From Frigoribacterium endophyticum (lineage in GTDB: Bacteria; Actinomycetota; Actinomycetes; Actinomycetales; Microbacteriaceae), in NCBI RefSeq assembly GCF_011759585.1, contig NZ_JAAOYV010000003.1, positions 96,083-160,082 on the forward strand: a DNA stretch of 64,000 nt, given 5' to 3'. Under the pieces are notes generated by a model, which searched no databases, had not been told where the DNA came from, and was given only the letters and a program-made list of their open reading frames with translations. Position 1 is the first letter of the stretch. Each line of letters starts with the position of its first letter. Positions 53,769 to 63,404 of this stretch are shown here, piece by piece. A program made the translations under genes and the position numbers.

Positions 53769-54682
53769 TGGCCACGACCGTCGTCCCGCCGGTGGAGGGC
53801 GACCGCATCCGCCCTGCAGTGCCCAGCCCGCGCCTCCCGAAGGCGAAGCAGCGGAAGAAGAAGAAGACGGTCACCGACTGGGTCATCCTGGCCGCGGCCC
53901 TGCTCTTCGGGCTGCTGATCGCGCTGCCCTTCCTGCTGATCCTGGTGAACTCGTTCAAGTCGCCCGCCGACTACACGAGCGGCGGGCCGCTGAGCCTGCC
54001 GACGTCGCTGTACTTCGACGGCCTGGTGAACTTCTGGAACCGCGTCGAGTTCCCGCAGAAGCTCTGGAACAGCTTCGTGATCGCGGGCCTCGTCGCCCTC
54101 TTCGCCGTCGTCATCTCGGTGTTCAACGCGTACGCCCTCGGCATCGGCCGGGTGCGCGGCCGCACCTGGATCATCGTGCTCTTCCTGCTCGCCAACATGC
54201 TCCCGCAGGAGGCGCTGCTCTACCCGCTGTACTTCCTGTTCAAGCAGGTGGGGCTCTACGACAACATCTGGGCCGTCATCATCATCTTCACGGTCATCCA
54301 GAGCGCCTTCGGCACGTACCTGCTGTCGAGCGTCTACGGCACCTTCCCGAAGGAGGTGCTCGAGGCCGCGTCGCTCGACGGGGCCAGCCGGTGGCAGATC
54401 CTCTGGCGCGTCATCGTGCCGATCAGCCGCCCGACGCTGTCGGTGCTCGCGATCTTCTTCTTCATCTGGACCTGGAACGAGTTCCTCATCCCGTTGACGT
54501 TCCTCGTCTCGAACGACAACCAGACCGTGCCCGTCGCCATCACGGCGCTGCAGGGCGACCGCCTGATGGACGTCACGACGACGAGCGCCTCGGCGCTGCT
54601 CGGGCTCATCCCGACGCTCGTCTTCTTCCTGCTGTTCCAGCGCACGCTCACCCGCGGCATCACCGCCGGGGCCGTCAAGTGA
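53768..54682 (+). CDS. Sugar ABC transporter permease, MalG type
   Basis: 304 residues from ATG at 53768, overlapping the previous stop by one base (TGATG). Six helices after a basic KQRKKKK segment. The EAA loop is LEAASLDGASRWQILWRVIVP. The C-terminus RGITAGAVK is typical of MalG-like permeases. Forms the heterodimeric channel with the 52737 product. Confidence 0.94.
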   Translation: MATTVVPPVEGDRIRPAVPSPRLPKAKQRKKKKTVTDWVILAAALLFGLLIALPFLLILVNSFKSPADYTSGGPLSLPTSLYFDGLVNFWNRVEFPQKLWNSFVIAGLVALFAVVISVFNAYALGIGRVRGRTWIIVLFLLANMLPQEALLYPLYFLFKQVGLYDNIWAVIIIFTVIQSAFGTYLLSSVYGTFPKEVLEAASLDGASRWQILWRVIVPISRPTLSVLAIFFFIWTWNEFLIPLTFLVSNDNQTVPVAITALQGDRLMDVTTTSASALLGLIPTLVFFLLFQRTLTRGITAGAVK

Positions 54683-54749
54683 CCGGGCTCCGCGCCCGCC
54701 GCGCTCCCCGGCCCCTCGCCCCGCGACTCCCCTCGAAAGGCACCGCATC

Positions 54750-57053
54750 GTGAAGTTCACCGACGGCTTCTGGCAGACGCGCCCCGGCGTCTCCTCCCTG
54801 TTCGCCCAGGAGGCCTACGACGTCGAGCAGGGCGCCGACGGCCGCTCGCTCGTCGTGACGGCCCCGACCAAGGTCATCGCGTCGCGGGGCGACACCCTCA
54901 ACCGCCCGGTCATGACCGTCACGCTGCGCTCGCCGATGGAGGGCGTGATCGGCGTCACCGTCGAGCACTTCTCCGGCGGGCGTGACGAGATCGGCTTCGA
55001 CCTCGTCGGGGCCGAGGGCGGCGAGGCCGGGGTCGGCACGGCCACGGCGACCGAGGGAGGCGCCACCCTGACCTCGGGCCGGCTCACGGCCACCGTGGGT
55101 CGCGGGGCCCCCTTCGACCTCTCGTTCAGCGACGGCGACACCGTCCTCACCCGCTCGGGCGCGAAGTCGGTCGGCTACCACTCGGTGGCCGCCGACGCGC
55201 AGCTCGACGGCGCGATGGTGGGCAACGCCCGGGCGGGCACCGCGCGCGCGTTCGCCCCGCACTACGTGTCGCAGCAGCTGTCGCTCGGCGTCGGCGAGTT
55301 CGTCTACGGGCTCGGCGAGCGCTTCGGCCCGCTGGTGAAGAACGGCCAGACGGTCGACGTCTGGAACGCCGACGGCGGCACGTCGAGCGAGCAGGCCTAC
55401 AAGAACGTGCCCTTCTACCTGACGAGCCGCGGCTACGGCGTGCTCGTCGACCACCCCGGCCACGTCTCGTACGAGATCGGCTCGGAGGCGGTCGAGCGGG
55501 TGCAGTTCTCGGTCGCGGGCGAGGGGCTGACGTACTACGTGATCGCGGGGCCGACCCCGGCCGACGTGCTCGAGCGCTACACGCGGCTCACCGGCCGCCC
55601 GGCCCACGTGCCGGCCTGGTCGTACGGGCTCTGGCTCTCGACGTCGTTCACGACCGACTACGACGAGGCGACCGTGACCTCCTTCGTCGACGAGATGGCC
55701 CGGCGCGACATGCCGGTCAGCGTCTTCCACTTCGACTGCTTCTGGATGCGCGAGTTCCAGTGGTGCGACTTCGAGTGGGATCCTCGGGTCTTCCCCGACC
55801 CCGAGGGCATGCTCGCCCGCCTGCACGAGCGCGACCTGCGCGTCTGCGTCTGGATCAACCCCTACATCGGCCAGCGGTCGGCGCTCTTCCGCGAGGCGGC
55901 CGACGCCGGATACCTCGTGCGGAACCCCGACGGCAGCGTCTGGCAGTGGGACCTCTGGCAGGCCGGCATGGGCCTCGTCGACTTCACGAACCCCGAGGCG
56001 ACCGCGTGGTTCCAGGGCAAGCTCCGGGCGCTGCAGGCGCAGGGGGTCGACGCGTTCAAGACCGACTTCGGCGAGCGGATCCCCACCGGGGTGGTCTGGC
56101 ACGACGGCTCCGACCCCGAGCGCATGCACAACTGGTACACGCAGCTCTACAACGAGGCCGTCTTCGAGGTGCTCGAGGAGGTCCGCGGCGAGGGCGACGC
56201 CGTCGTCTTCGCCCGCTCGGCGACCACGGGCGGTCAGCGCCTGCCGGTGCACTGGGGCGGCGACTCGACGTCGACCTTCGAGTCCATGGCCGAGACCCTC
56301 CGCGGCGGCCTCTCGATCGCGATGAGCGGGTTCTCGTTCTGGAGCCACGACATCGGCGGCTTCGAGGGCACCCCCGACGCCGAGGTCTACAAGCGCTGGA
56401 CGGCCTTCGGCCTGCTCTCGAGCCACAGCCGCTTCCACGGCAGCGGTTCGTACCGGGTGCCGTGGGCCTTCGACGAGGAGGCCGTGGAGGTGACCCGGCG
56501 CTTCACGAAGCTGAAGCTCTCGCTGATGCCGTACCTCTACGCCGCCGGGCTCGAGGCCTCCCGCACCGGCCTGCCGGTGATGCGGCCGATGGCCCTGGCC
56601 TTCCCCGCCGACCGCGCCGTCGCCCACGTCGACACGCAGTACATGCTGGGCGACGACCTGCTGGTGGCCCCGGTGTTCTCCGCCGACGGCACCGTCGAGG
56701 TCTACCTGCCCGCCGGCCGCTGGACGAGCTGGTTCACCGGCGAGGTCGTCGACGCGGGCGCCGGCACCTGGCGCACCGAGGTGCACGACGTCCTCTCGCT
56801 GCCGCTGTACGTGCGCGAGGGCGCCGTCGTCCCGGTCGGCGCTCGCGACGACCGCCCCGACCACGACTACCTCGACGGCCTCGTGCTGCGGGTCTTCCCC
56901 GGGGGCGACGGCGACCGCACGGTCACCGTGACCACGCCCGACGGCGTGCGGGCCGACTTCGTCGTCCGGCGTGCGGGAGGCGCGGTGACGGTCGAGACCA
57001 CCGCCCCCGGCTGGAGCCTGGACGAGGTCGGGGGAGACCCCGCGTCGCAGTAG
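54750..57053 (+). CDS. yicI: GH31 alpha-xylosidase (YicI-like)
   Basis: 767 residues from GTG at 54750. Retaining glycosidase releasing alpha-linked xylose from isoprimeverose and xyloglucan fragments. The first residues (MKFTDGFWQTRPGV) are the YicI N-terminus. Catalytic nucleophile Asp439 in FKTDFGERIP and acid/base Asp505 in HWGGDSTSTFESM; aglycone-site segment VFHFDCFWMREFQWCDFEWD identifies alpha-xylosidase rather than alpha-glucosidase. No signal peptide, so it acts on imported oligosaccharides, which explains the importer upstream. Confidence 0.95.
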   Translation: MKFTDGFWQTRPGVSSLFAQEAYDVEQGADGRSLVVTAPTKVIASRGDTLNRPVMTVTLRSPMEGVIGVTVEHFSGGRDEIGFDLVGAEGGEAGVGTATATEGGATLTSGRLTATVGRGAPFDLSFSDGDTVLTRSGAKSVGYHSVAADAQLDGAMVGNARAGTARAFAPHYVSQQLSLGVGEFVYGLGERFGPLVKNGQTVDVWNADGGTSSEQAYKNVPFYLTSRGYGVLVDHPGHVSYEIGSEAVERVQFSVAGEGLTYYVIAGPTPADVLERYTRLTGRPAHVPAWSYGLWLSTSFTTDYDEATVTSFVDEMARRDMPVSVFHFDCFWMREFQWCDFEWDPRVFPDPEGMLARLHERDLRVCVWINPYIGQRSALFREAADAGYLVRNPDGSVWQWDLWQAGMGLVDFTNPEATAWFQGKLRALQAQGVDAFKTDFGERIPTGVVWHDGSDPERMHNWYTQLYNEAVFEVLEEVRGEGDAVVFARSATTGGQRLPVHWGGDSTSTFESMAETLRGGLSIAMSGFSFWSHDIGGFEGTPDAEVYKRWTAFGLLSSHSRFHGSGSYRVPWAFDEEAVEVTRRFTKLKLSLMPYLYAAGLEASRTGLPVMRPMALAFPADRAVAHVDTQYMLGDDLLVAPVFSADGTVEVYLPAGRWTSWFTGEVVDAGAGTWRTEVHDVLSLPLYVREGAVVPVGARDDRPDHDYLDGLVLRVFPGGDGDRTVTVTTPDGVRADFVVRRAGGAVTVETTAPGWSLDEVGGDPASQ

Positions 57054-57081
57054 GGTCGGAACGACGAAGGGGGGCGGCATC

Positions 57082-58284
57082 GTGACGATCGACCAGGTCG
57101 CGCGGACGGAGGGCGCTCGCCAGTCGAACCTGGCGGCCGTGCTCGGCCTCGTGCACGCTCGCGGCCCGCTCTCCCGGTCGGAGCTGACGCGCCTGACCGG
57201 CCTCAACCGCTCCACCATCGCGACGCTCGTCGGCGACCTCGTCGACCGGCAGCTGGCCCACGAAGCGGACCCCGTGGGGGTCTCGCGCGTGGGCCGGCCG
57301 AGCCCGGTCGTCGAGGCGCGCTCCGACGTCGTGGCCTGGTCGGTCAACCCCGAGATCGACGCGGTGACCGTCGGGGCCGTGGGCCTCGGCGGGGCCGTCC
57401 GGGCGAGGGTCCGTCGCGAGACGGCGAGCGTGCCCACGGCCGCCGAGGCCGCCGCGCTCGCCGCGGAGACCATCGACGAGCTGCGCCAGGTGCTGCGGAG
57501 GAGCGGGGGAGTGGTGGCCGAGGTGGGCGTCGGCGCCGCGGTGCCGGGCCTCGTCCGGGCCGACGGCGGCCTGGTCCGCCTCGCGCCGCACCTCGGCTGG
57601 GTCGACGAGCCGTTCGCGGCCCTCGTCTCGGAGGCGACCGGCCTGCCGACCGAGGCGGCCAACGACGCGTCGCTCGCCGCGATGGCCGAGGGCCGCTTCG
57701 GGGCCGGGCGCGGGGTCGACGACCTGGTCTTCCTCAACGGCGGCGCGAGCGGCGTCGGCGGCGGCGTCATCGCGGCGGGCCGACCGCTCGCCGGGGTGGG
57801 CGGCTACGCCGGCGAGATCGGCCACACCCTGGTCAACTCGGTCGGCCGGCTCTGCCACTGCGGCGCCACCGGCTGCCTCGAGACCGAGGTGGGCCAGGCG
57901 TCGCTGCTCGCCGCGACCGGTCTCTCGCGGGCGCAGGCCGACGAGCTCGACGCGGCCCTGCAGGAGGCGCGCCCCGGCTCCGAGGCGCGGGCCGAGGTCG
58001 AGCGCCAGGTCGACCAGCTCGCGGTCGCCCTGCGCACGGTCGTCAACGCCTTCGACCCGTCGATGATCGTGCTCGGTGGCTTCCTGGGGTCGCTGCTCGC
58101 CGCCGCCCCCGACCGGCTGCTCGACCGCGTCACGCGGCAGGCGCTGCCCGGCCCGGCCGACGACGTCAGCATCGTGCGGGCACAGCTGGGCGCCGACCGC
58201 CTGGTGATCGGGGCGGCCGAGCTCGCCTTCGCGCCGCTGCTCTCCGACCCGGCGTCGGCCTCGCTGCCGCGCACGGCGCGCTAG
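57082..58284 (+). CDS. xylR: ROK-family regulator, XylR type
   Basis: 400 residues from GTG at 57082 (AAGGGGGG upstream). An N-terminal winged helix-turn-helix (LSRSELTRLTGLNRSTIATLV) is followed by the ROK sugar-binding domain: LNGGASGVGGGVIAAGRPLAGVGGYAGEIGH in pieces, and the zinc motif CHCGATGCLET with the upstream His of GEIGHT. This is the XylR form of ROK proteins. The three operators near xylA, lacI and xylB fit its expected targets. It is 28 bp downstream of the alpha-xylosidase gene. Confidence 0.9.
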   Translation: MTIDQVARTEGARQSNLAAVLGLVHARGPLSRSELTRLTGLNRSTIATLVGDLVDRQLAHEADPVGVSRVGRPSPVVEARSDVVAWSVNPEIDAVTVGAVGLGGAVRARVRRETASVPTAAEAAALAAETIDELRQVLRRSGGVVAEVGVGAAVPGLVRADGGLVRLAPHLGWVDEPFAALVSEATGLPTEAANDASLAAMAEGRFGAGRGVDDLVFLNGGASGVGGGVIAAGRPLAGVGGYAGEIGHTLVNSVGRLCHCGATGCLETEVGQASLLAATGLSRAQADELDAALQEARPGSEARAEVERQVDQLAVALRTVVNAFDPSMIVLGGFLGSLLAAAPDRLLDRVTRQALPGPADDVSIVRAQLGADRLVIGAAELAFAPLLSDPASASLPRTAR

Positions 58285-58285
58285 G

Positions 58286-58310
58286 CCGACCCGACCCGAC
58301 CCGACCCGAC
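58286..58310. repeat. (CCGAC)5 tandem repeat
   Basis: Five perfect CCGAC units right after the ROK gene stop, in the short gap before the converging DtxR-like gene. A phase-variation role is unlikely because it is outside coding sequence. Confidence 0.8.
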
Positions 58311-58329
58311 CTGATCCGGTGCGGCGTCG

Positions 58330-59052
58330 TCAGGCGTGCGTGTGCGGCTCGGAGTTGGCCCACACCGACGAGGCGGCCGCGCCGGCGAGCTCGACGGTGC
58401 CGAGCGGCCGGTCGTGCACGTCGGTCAGCACGACCTCCATCGACCCCGCGTAGTCGCGGCGCTCGCCGACGCGCACGTGGGCGCCGACGCGCAGGTCGAG
58501 CGAGGCGAGGTAGCGCAGCAGCTCGGGCTCGTCGTCGGAGACGCGGACGACGAAGCCGCACTCGCCGCTCGCGAACTGCTGCAGGGGGTGCGCGACGGGC
58601 CGGGTCACCGTGCCGTCGGCGGCGGGGATGGGGTCCCCGTGCGGGTCGGCGGCCGGGCGGCCGAGCTCGACGTCGAACGCCTCGAGGAGGCGGTCGCTGA
58701 CCGCGTGCTCGAGCACCTCGGCCTCGTCGTGCACCTCGTCCCAGCCGTAGCCCAGCCGCTCGACGAGGTAGGTCTCGATCAGGCGGTGGCGGCGGACCAT
58801 GCCGACCGCGACGCGCCGGCCGAGCTCGCTCAGCGCGATGCGCCGGTAGGGCTCGTAGTCGATGTAGCCGTCGCGCTCGAGCTTGCGCAGGTTGCCCGAC
58901 ACGGTCGAGGCGCCGACGCCGAGCGTCGCCGCGATCTCGTTCGTGGTGATGCCGCGGTCGCCCTCGCCGGCGGCCCACTCCTCGGCCTTCCAGATGACCT
59001 TGAGGTAGTCCTCGGTCATCGTGGAGGGGGTCGGCTGGGCGTCCGTCGGCAT
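58330..59052 (-). CDS. DtxR/MntR-family metal-dependent repressor
   Basis: 240 residues from ATG at 59052. The N-terminal wHTH (MTEDYLKVIWKAEEW, then TTNEIAATLGVGASTVSGNLRKLERDGYI) and dimerisation/metal domain (RRHRLIETYLVERLGYGWDEVHDEAEVLEHAVSD in pieces) are those of IdeR/DtxR/MntR regulators. An SH3-like C-terminal domain follows. It could respond to iron or manganese; the metal-ligand set cannot be assigned by eye. It lies between xylB and xylR with no obvious connection to xylose use. Confidence 0.92.
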   Translation of the reverse strand: MPTDAQPTPSTMTEDYLKVIWKAEEWAAGEGDRGITTNEIAATLGVGASTVSGNLRKLERDGYIDYEPYRRIALSELGRRVAVGMVRRHRLIETYLVERLGYGWDEVHDEAEVLEHAVSDRLLEAFDVELGRPAADPHGDPIPAADGTVTRPVAHPLQQFASGECGFVVRVSDDEPELLRYLASLDLRVGAHVRVGERRDYAGSMEVVLTDVHDRPLGTVELAGAAASSVWANSEPHTHA

Positions 59053-59083
59053 GCCACCGATCCTAGGTGTCGTCGCCCGGCCC

Positions 59084-59139
59084 ACCCGGCCCGCGCCTCC
59101 TGGCCTGCCCGCTCGGCGGCCGACCCGGCCCGCGCCTCC
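59084..59139. repeat. 17-bp direct repeat carrying GGAGGCGCGG motif
   Basis: ACCCGGCCCGCGCCTCC at 59084-59100 and again at 59123-59139, 39 bases apart in the gap between xylB and the DtxR-like gene. Each copy contains the reverse complement of the window-wide decamer GGAGGCGCGG. Confidence 0.75.
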
Positions 59140-59147
59140 AGCCCGCC

Positions 59148-60614
59148 TCAGCCGCGGGGCAGCGACCCGAGCTGCTGCGCCGCGCGGTACCGCGCGGCGA
59201 TGGCGGGCACCGGCGAGGCCTCGGCCGACGACCGGATCGCGACATCCCACCGGGGTCGGCCCCCGGTGAGCGCCCACGCCGCCTGCCGTGCGGCCCCGTC
59301 GGCGACGTACTCGCCCGGCGAGGGCACCGAGACGGGCACGTCGAAGACCTGGGCGGCGACGGCCTGCACGGCCGGGTTGAGCGCGGCCCCGCCGATGAGC
59401 AGCACGCGGTGCACCTCGACGCCCTGGTCGCGGACGGCGGCGGCGCCGTCGGCCAGCGCCGAGAGCATGCCCTCGACCGCGGCGCGCGCGAGGTTCTCGC
59501 GGGTCGTCGAGGCCAGGGTCAGGCCGGCGAGGGTGGCCGTGGCGCGGGGCAGGTCGGGAGTCCGCTCGCCCTCGAAGTAGGGCACCAGCGAGACCCCGCC
59601 CGAGCCGGGCTCGGCGGCGAGGGCGAGGCGGGCGAGCTCGTCGTGGTCGACGCCGAGCAGCGCCCCGATCGACGAGAGCACCCGGGCGGCGTTGAGGGTC
59701 GCGACCAGGGGCAGGAACCCGCCGGCCGCGTCGGCGAAGCCCGCGACCGTGCCGCTGCGGTCCGCCACGGGGTGGTCGGTGACGGCGAAGGCGGTGCCGC
59801 TCGTGCCGATGCTGATCACGAGGTCGCCGACGCCGGCGTCGAGGCCGAGCGCGGCGCCCGCGTTGTCGCCGGCGCCGGCCGCGACCACCAGCCCGGCCGG
59901 CACGCTCGCGTGGGCCACCGTCGTGCCCGCCGCCTCCGACGGGCCCAGCACGCGGGGCAGCACGACGCCCGTGCCGTCGCCGCCGGCCACCCGGCCGGGG
60001 CGGCCGAGCGCGCGCTCGAACAGCTCGAGGTCGTAGCCGTCGTCGGCCGGGCTCCAGTACGAGGTGCCGCTCGCGTCGCTGCGGTCGGTCACGAGCTCGT
60101 CGAGGTCGGGGCCGAGGGGCGAGGAGTCGCGGGGCCCGTACCCGAGCAGCCGCCAGGTCAGCCAGTCGTGCGGCAGCGCCACCGCGGCCACGCGCTCGGC
60201 GGAGGCCGGCTCGGCGTCGCGCAGCCACCGCAGCTTCGTCGCGGTGAAGGAGGCGACCGGCACGGTGCCGGTGCGCCGCGCCCACTCGTCGGCGCCGAGC
60301 TCGTCGACGAGGTCGCGCGCGGCGTCGGCGCTGCGGGTGTCGTTCCAGAGGAGGGCGTCGCGGACGACCTCGCCCTCGGCGTCGAGCACGACCATGCCGT
60401 GCTGCTGGCCGGCGACCGAGATCGCGTCGACGTCGTCGAGGCCGCCCGCCGCGGCGATCGCCTCGAGCAGCGCGGCCCACCAGGCCGACGGGGCGACCTC
60501 GGTGCCCTCGGGGTGCCGCGCGCTCCCGGAGCGCACCAGCGCACCCGACGACGCGTCGCGGACGACGACCTTGCAACTCTGGGTCGAGGAGTCGACCCCG
60601 GCGACGAGACTCAT
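59148..60614 (-). CDS. xylB: Xylulokinase
   Basis: 488 residues from ATG at 60614. FGGY-family kinase phosphorylating D-xylulose at O5. Motifs: [18 protein letters not shown] (phosphate 1), [21 protein letters not shown] with the substrate-binding Asp, [14 protein letters not shown] and the ATP-site [20 protein letters not shown]. There is no Shine-Dalgarno sequence; the XylR-type operator ends ten bases before the start codon, so translation is probably leaderless or nearly so. Confidence 0.95.
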   Translation of the reverse strand: MSLVAGVDSSTQSCKVVVRDASSGALVRSGSARHPEGTEVAPSAWWAALLEAIAAAGGLDDVDAISVAGQQHGMVVLDAEGEVVRDALLWNDTRSADAARDLVDELGADEWARRTGTVPVASFTATKLRWLRDAEPASAERVAAVALPHDWLTWRLLGYGPRDSSPLGPDLDELVTDRSDASGTSYWSPADDGYDLELFERALGRPGRVAGGDGTGVVLPRVLGPSEAAGTTVAHASVPAGLVVAAGAGDNAGAALGLDAGVGDLVISIGTSGTAFAVTDHPVADRSGTVAGFADAAGGFLPLVATLNAARVLSSIGALLGVDHDELARLALAAEPGSGGVSLVPYFEGERTPDLPRATATLAGLTLASTTRENLARAAVEGMLSALADGAAAVRDQGVEVHRVLLIGGAALNPAVQAVAAQVFDVPVSVPSPGEYVADGAARQAAWALTGGRPRWDVAIRSSAEASPVPAIAARYRAAQQLGSLPRG

Positions 60615-60623
60615 GGTCGGTAG

Positions 60624-60644
60624 TTTGTCGTACCGCGCAACGAA
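60624..60644 (-). promoter_or_regulatory. XylR-type operator before xylB
   Basis: TTTGTCG, seven bases, CAACGAA, matching in both arms the site at 50115-50135. It is directly upstream of the xylB start. Confidence 0.78.
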
Positions 60645-60685
60645 TGCGCCAGCCCCCGCCCCGACCGGCGTGGCGCACCTGTCGG

Positions 60686-60691
60686 TAGACT
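60686..60691 (+). promoter_or_regulatory. Putative -10 of purA
   Basis: TAGACT, the same hexamer as the clpB -10, 47 bases before the purA start, which has a good GAGGAG ribosome site. The -35 region is weak. Confidence 0.4.
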
Positions 60692-60737
60692 CAAGTGCAC
60701 CTCACCCGGTGCAGTCCCCCGACGTGAGGAGCCCCCC

Positions 60738-62024
60738 ATGCCCGCAGTAGTGATCATCGGTGCCCAGTGGGGCGACGAGGGCAAGGGCAAGGCCACCGAC
60801 CTGCTCGGCAGCCGCATCGACTACGTCGTCAAGTTCAACGGCGGCAACAACGCCGGCCACACGGTCGTCATCGGCGACCAGAAGTACGCGCTGCACCTGC
60901 TGCCCTCCGGCATCCTCTCGCCCGGCGTCACCCCGATCATCGGCAACGGCGTCGTCGTCGACATCGAGGTCCTCTTCGACGAGCTCGACGCGCTGATCGC
61001 CCGCGGCGTCGACGTCTCGCGCCTCAAGGTCAGCGCCAACGCGCACGTCATCACGCACTACCACCGCACGCTCGACAAGGTGACCGAGCGCTTCCTCGGC
61101 AAGCGCCAGATCGGCACCACCGGTCGCGGCATCGGCCCGACCTACGCCGACAAGATCAACCGCGTGGGCATCCGCGTGCAGGACATCTTCGACGAGGGCA
61201 TCCTGCGGCAGAAGGTCGAGGCGGCCCTCGACCAGAAGAACCACCTGCTCGTCAAGATCTACAACCGCCGCGCCATCGAGGCCGACGAGATCGTCGAGTC
61301 GCTGCTCTCGTACGCGCCCCGTCTGAAGCCGATGGTGGCCGACACGGCGCTCGAGATCCACCAGGCGCTCGAGGCCGACAAGACCGTCCTCTTCGAGGCC
61401 GGCCAGGCGACGATGCTCGACGTCGACCACGGCACCTACCCCTTCGTGACGTCGTCCTCGGCGACCGCGGGCGGCGCCTCCACCGGCTCCGGCATCGGCC
61501 CGGGCCGCATCGAGCGCGTCATCGGCATCGTGAAGGCGTACACGACCCGCGTCGGGGCCGGGCCCTTCCCGACCGAGCTGTTCGACGCCTCCGGCGAGTT
61601 CCTTCGCGCCAACGGCTTCGAGTTCGGCACGACGACCGGCCGCCCGCGTCGCTGCGGATGGTACGACGCCCCGATCGCCCGCTACTCGGCGCGCATCAAC
61701 GGCGTCACCGACTTCGTGCTGACGAAGCTCGACGTCCTCACGGGCCTCGAGACGATCCCCGTCTGCGTCGCGTACGACGTCGACGGCGTCCGTCACGACG
61801 AGGTGCCCGTGTCGCAGAGCGACTTCCACCACGCCGTGCCGATCTACGAGGAGTTCCCCGGCTGGTCGGACGACATCACGGGCGCTCGGGAGTTCTCCGA
61901 CCTGCCCCAGGCTGCCCAGGACTACGTCCTCGCCGTCGAGGCGATGAGCGGCGCCCGCATCTCCGCCATCGGCGTCGGCCCCGGCCGCGACGCCATCGTC
62001 ACGCGCCACGACCTGCTCGGCTAG
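60738..62024 (+). CDS. purA: Adenylosuccinate synthetase
   Basis: 428 residues from ATG at 60738. Catalyses GTP-dependent conversion of IMP and aspartate to adenylosuccinate. Motifs: [16 protein letters not shown] with the catalytic Asp, [11 protein letters not shown] with the catalytic His, [36 protein letters not shown] in pieces, and a normal C-terminus. Full length; monocistronic by spacing. Confidence 0.97.
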   Translation: MPAVVIIGAQWGDEGKGKATDLLGSRIDYVVKFNGGNNAGHTVVIGDQKYALHLLPSGILSPGVTPIIGNGVVVDIEVLFDELDALIARGVDVSRLKVSANAHVITHYHRTLDKVTERFLGKRQIGTTGRGIGPTYADKINRVGIRVQDIFDEGILRQKVEAALDQKNHLLVKIYNRRAIEADEIVESLLSYAPRLKPMVADTALEIHQALEADKTVLFEAGQATMLDVDHGTYPFVTSSSATAGGASTGSGIGPGRIERVIGIVKAYTTRVGAGPFPTELFDASGEFLRANGFEFGTTTGRPRRCGWYDAPIARYSARINGVTDFVLTKLDVLTGLETIPVCVAYDVDGVRHDEVPVSQSDFHHAVPIYEEFPGWSDDITGAREFSDLPQAAQDYVLAVEAMSGARISAIGVGPGRDAIVTRHDLLG

Positions 62025-62043
62025 GCGACCGCCCGCCCCCGCG

Positions 62044-62073
62044 GCCGCGCCGTGCCCCCTCAGGTGGCGCGGC
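62044..62073. terminator. GC hairpin between convergent genes
   Basis: GCCGCGCC and GGCGCGGC form an 8-bp perfect stem with a 14-base loop, between the purA stop and the stop of the converging DinB-like gene. Confidence 0.5.
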
Positions 62074-62077
62074 GCGG

Positions 62078-62698
62078 CTAGACGACGCTGAACCCGTCGG
62101 TGAGGCGGCCGCGCCCCGTCAGCGCGAGCAGCACCTCCTCGCCGTGCCCCTGCATCGTGGCGGCGCGCGCCGCCAGCGCGGCCGTGTCGGCGACGGCGGT
62201 CGCGGGCAGCGTGTGCGGCAGCCCGGTCGCCCGCGAGAGGTCGATCGTGTGCACGACGAGCTCGAAGACCCGGGTGCGCAGGTACTCGTCGAGGGGGATG
62301 CCCATGCCGCCGATCGAGACGATCCGGTTCGAGAGCGCCCGGGCCAGCGCCGCCCGCGAGTCGGCGAGGGCCGCCGCGACGACGGTGGAGGGGGAGTCGC
62401 CGAGCCAGGCGCCGGCCTCCACGCCGCGCTGGAACACGCCGTCGGCGTCGGTGAACTGCGAGGCGTAGGCCGAGTACCAGGCCTCCGCCGAGGGGATCGT
62501 GACGTCGCCCGGCTCGTCGAGCGCGAGGTACGTCGAGACCGTGAGCACCGCGCGGGAGGCGTGGCCCGCGAGGTCGCGGACGGTCCAGCGGCCGAGCCCG
62601 GGCTGGCTCCACTGCTCGGGGCCGACGCGCGACAGGAGGTCGACGAACGACTCGGCGGACTGGCTGAAGGCGGCGGCGGGGCTCATGGCCACGATCAT
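62078..62698 (-). CDS. Maleylpyruvate isomerase/DinB-like protein
   Basis: 206 residues from ATG at 62698; ATG at 62686 is a nearly equal alternative. Helical DinB-like fold of the mycothiol-dependent group: ESFVDLLSRVGPEQWSQPGLGRWTVRDLAGHASR in pieces, and TRVFELVVHTIDLSRATGL, where the His residues of AGHASR and VVHTIDL are the metal ligands. Members include mycothiol-dependent isomerases and transferases. The substrate cannot be inferred. It is divergent from the GNAT gene. Confidence 0.82.
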   Translation of the reverse strand: MIVAMSPAAAFSQSAESFVDLLSRVGPEQWSQPGLGRWTVRDLAGHASRAVLTVSTYLALDEPGDVTIPSAEAWYSAYASQFTDADGVFQRGVEAGAWLGDSPSTVVAAALADSRAALARALSNRIVSIGGMGIPLDEYLRTRVFELVVHTIDLSRATGLPHTLPATAVADTAALAARAATMQGHGEEVLLALTGRGRLTDGFSVV

Positions 62699-62762
62699 GC
62701 CGGACGCACGCCGGTGCCGCGGCCCGCTCGACGTCGACGCCGGGTCCTGGCAGCATCGGGGG

Positions 62763-63389
62763 ATGACCGCCACGCGTCCGCCCCTCGTCCCGCTCGTGGG
62801 CCGCCACGTCGTCGTCGAGCCGATCACCCCCGACGACCTCGCCGAGCTGCACCCGGCCCTCGCCCGCCCCGAGGTCTTCGCCGGCGGGTGGGGCGGCGGC
62901 TCGGCGGCGTTCCGCGCCGACCTCGAGGGCTGGTCGGCCTTCATGCGGGGCTACCTGCTGTGGGGCACGGGCAACGTCTACGGGGTCCGGCTCGTCACCG
63001 ACGGGGCGCCGGGGGCCCTGGTCGGCACGACGACCCTCGCCGAGTTCCAGCTCGAGAACGAGAGCGTGCACCTGGGCTGGACGGCCTACGCGCCCGAGAC
63101 CTGGGGCACGGCGGTCAACGTCGAGACGAAGCTGCTCGTGCTCGGCACGGCCTTCGAGCACGGCCTCGGCCGCGTGCAGATCCAGGCCGACGCCGCGAAC
63201 GCGCGGTCGCGGGCCGCGATCGTGAAGCTCGGGGCGACCCCCGAGGGGGTCCTGCGCCGCACCCAGCCCCGGGCCGACGGCACGTGGCGCGACACCGCGG
63301 TGTACTCCGTGCTCGCCGACGAGTGGCCGCGCGTGCAGGAGGGTCTCACGGCGCGCCTCGCTGCCCATCAGCAACCGTCCAGACTGTAG
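62763..63389 (+). CDS. GNAT-family N-acetyltransferase, RimJ/RimL-like
   Basis: 208 residues from ATG at 62763. Acetyl-CoA-dependent transferase of the RimJ/RimL subgroup. LVGRHVVVEPITPDDLAELHPAL is the typical start; the beta-bulge and CoA loop region is HLGWTAYAPETWGTAVNVETKLLVLGTAFEHGLGRVQIQADAANARSRAAIVKLGATPEGVLRR in pieces, including the NARSRAAIVKLG motif. The acceptor is unknown. Confidence 0.9.
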   Translation: MTATRPPLVPLVGRHVVVEPITPDDLAELHPALARPEVFAGGWGGGSAAFRADLEGWSAFMRGYLLWGTGNVYGVRLVTDGAPGALVGTTTLAEFQLENESVHLGWTAYAPETWGTAVNVETKLLVLGTAFEHGLGRVQIQADAANARSRAAIVKLGATPEGVLRRTQPRADGTWRDTAVYSVLADEWPRVQEGLTARLAAHQQPSRL

Positions 63390-63404
63390 GTCGACCCTGG
63401 AGCC

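Noticed and set aside
54675..57770. A 1031-residue open frame on the minus strand opposite the GH31 gene
   Set aside because: Long antisense frames are expected in very GC-rich genes with G/C in third positions. It has low-complexity composition, no family motif, and is fully covered by the alpha-xylosidase and ROK genes.
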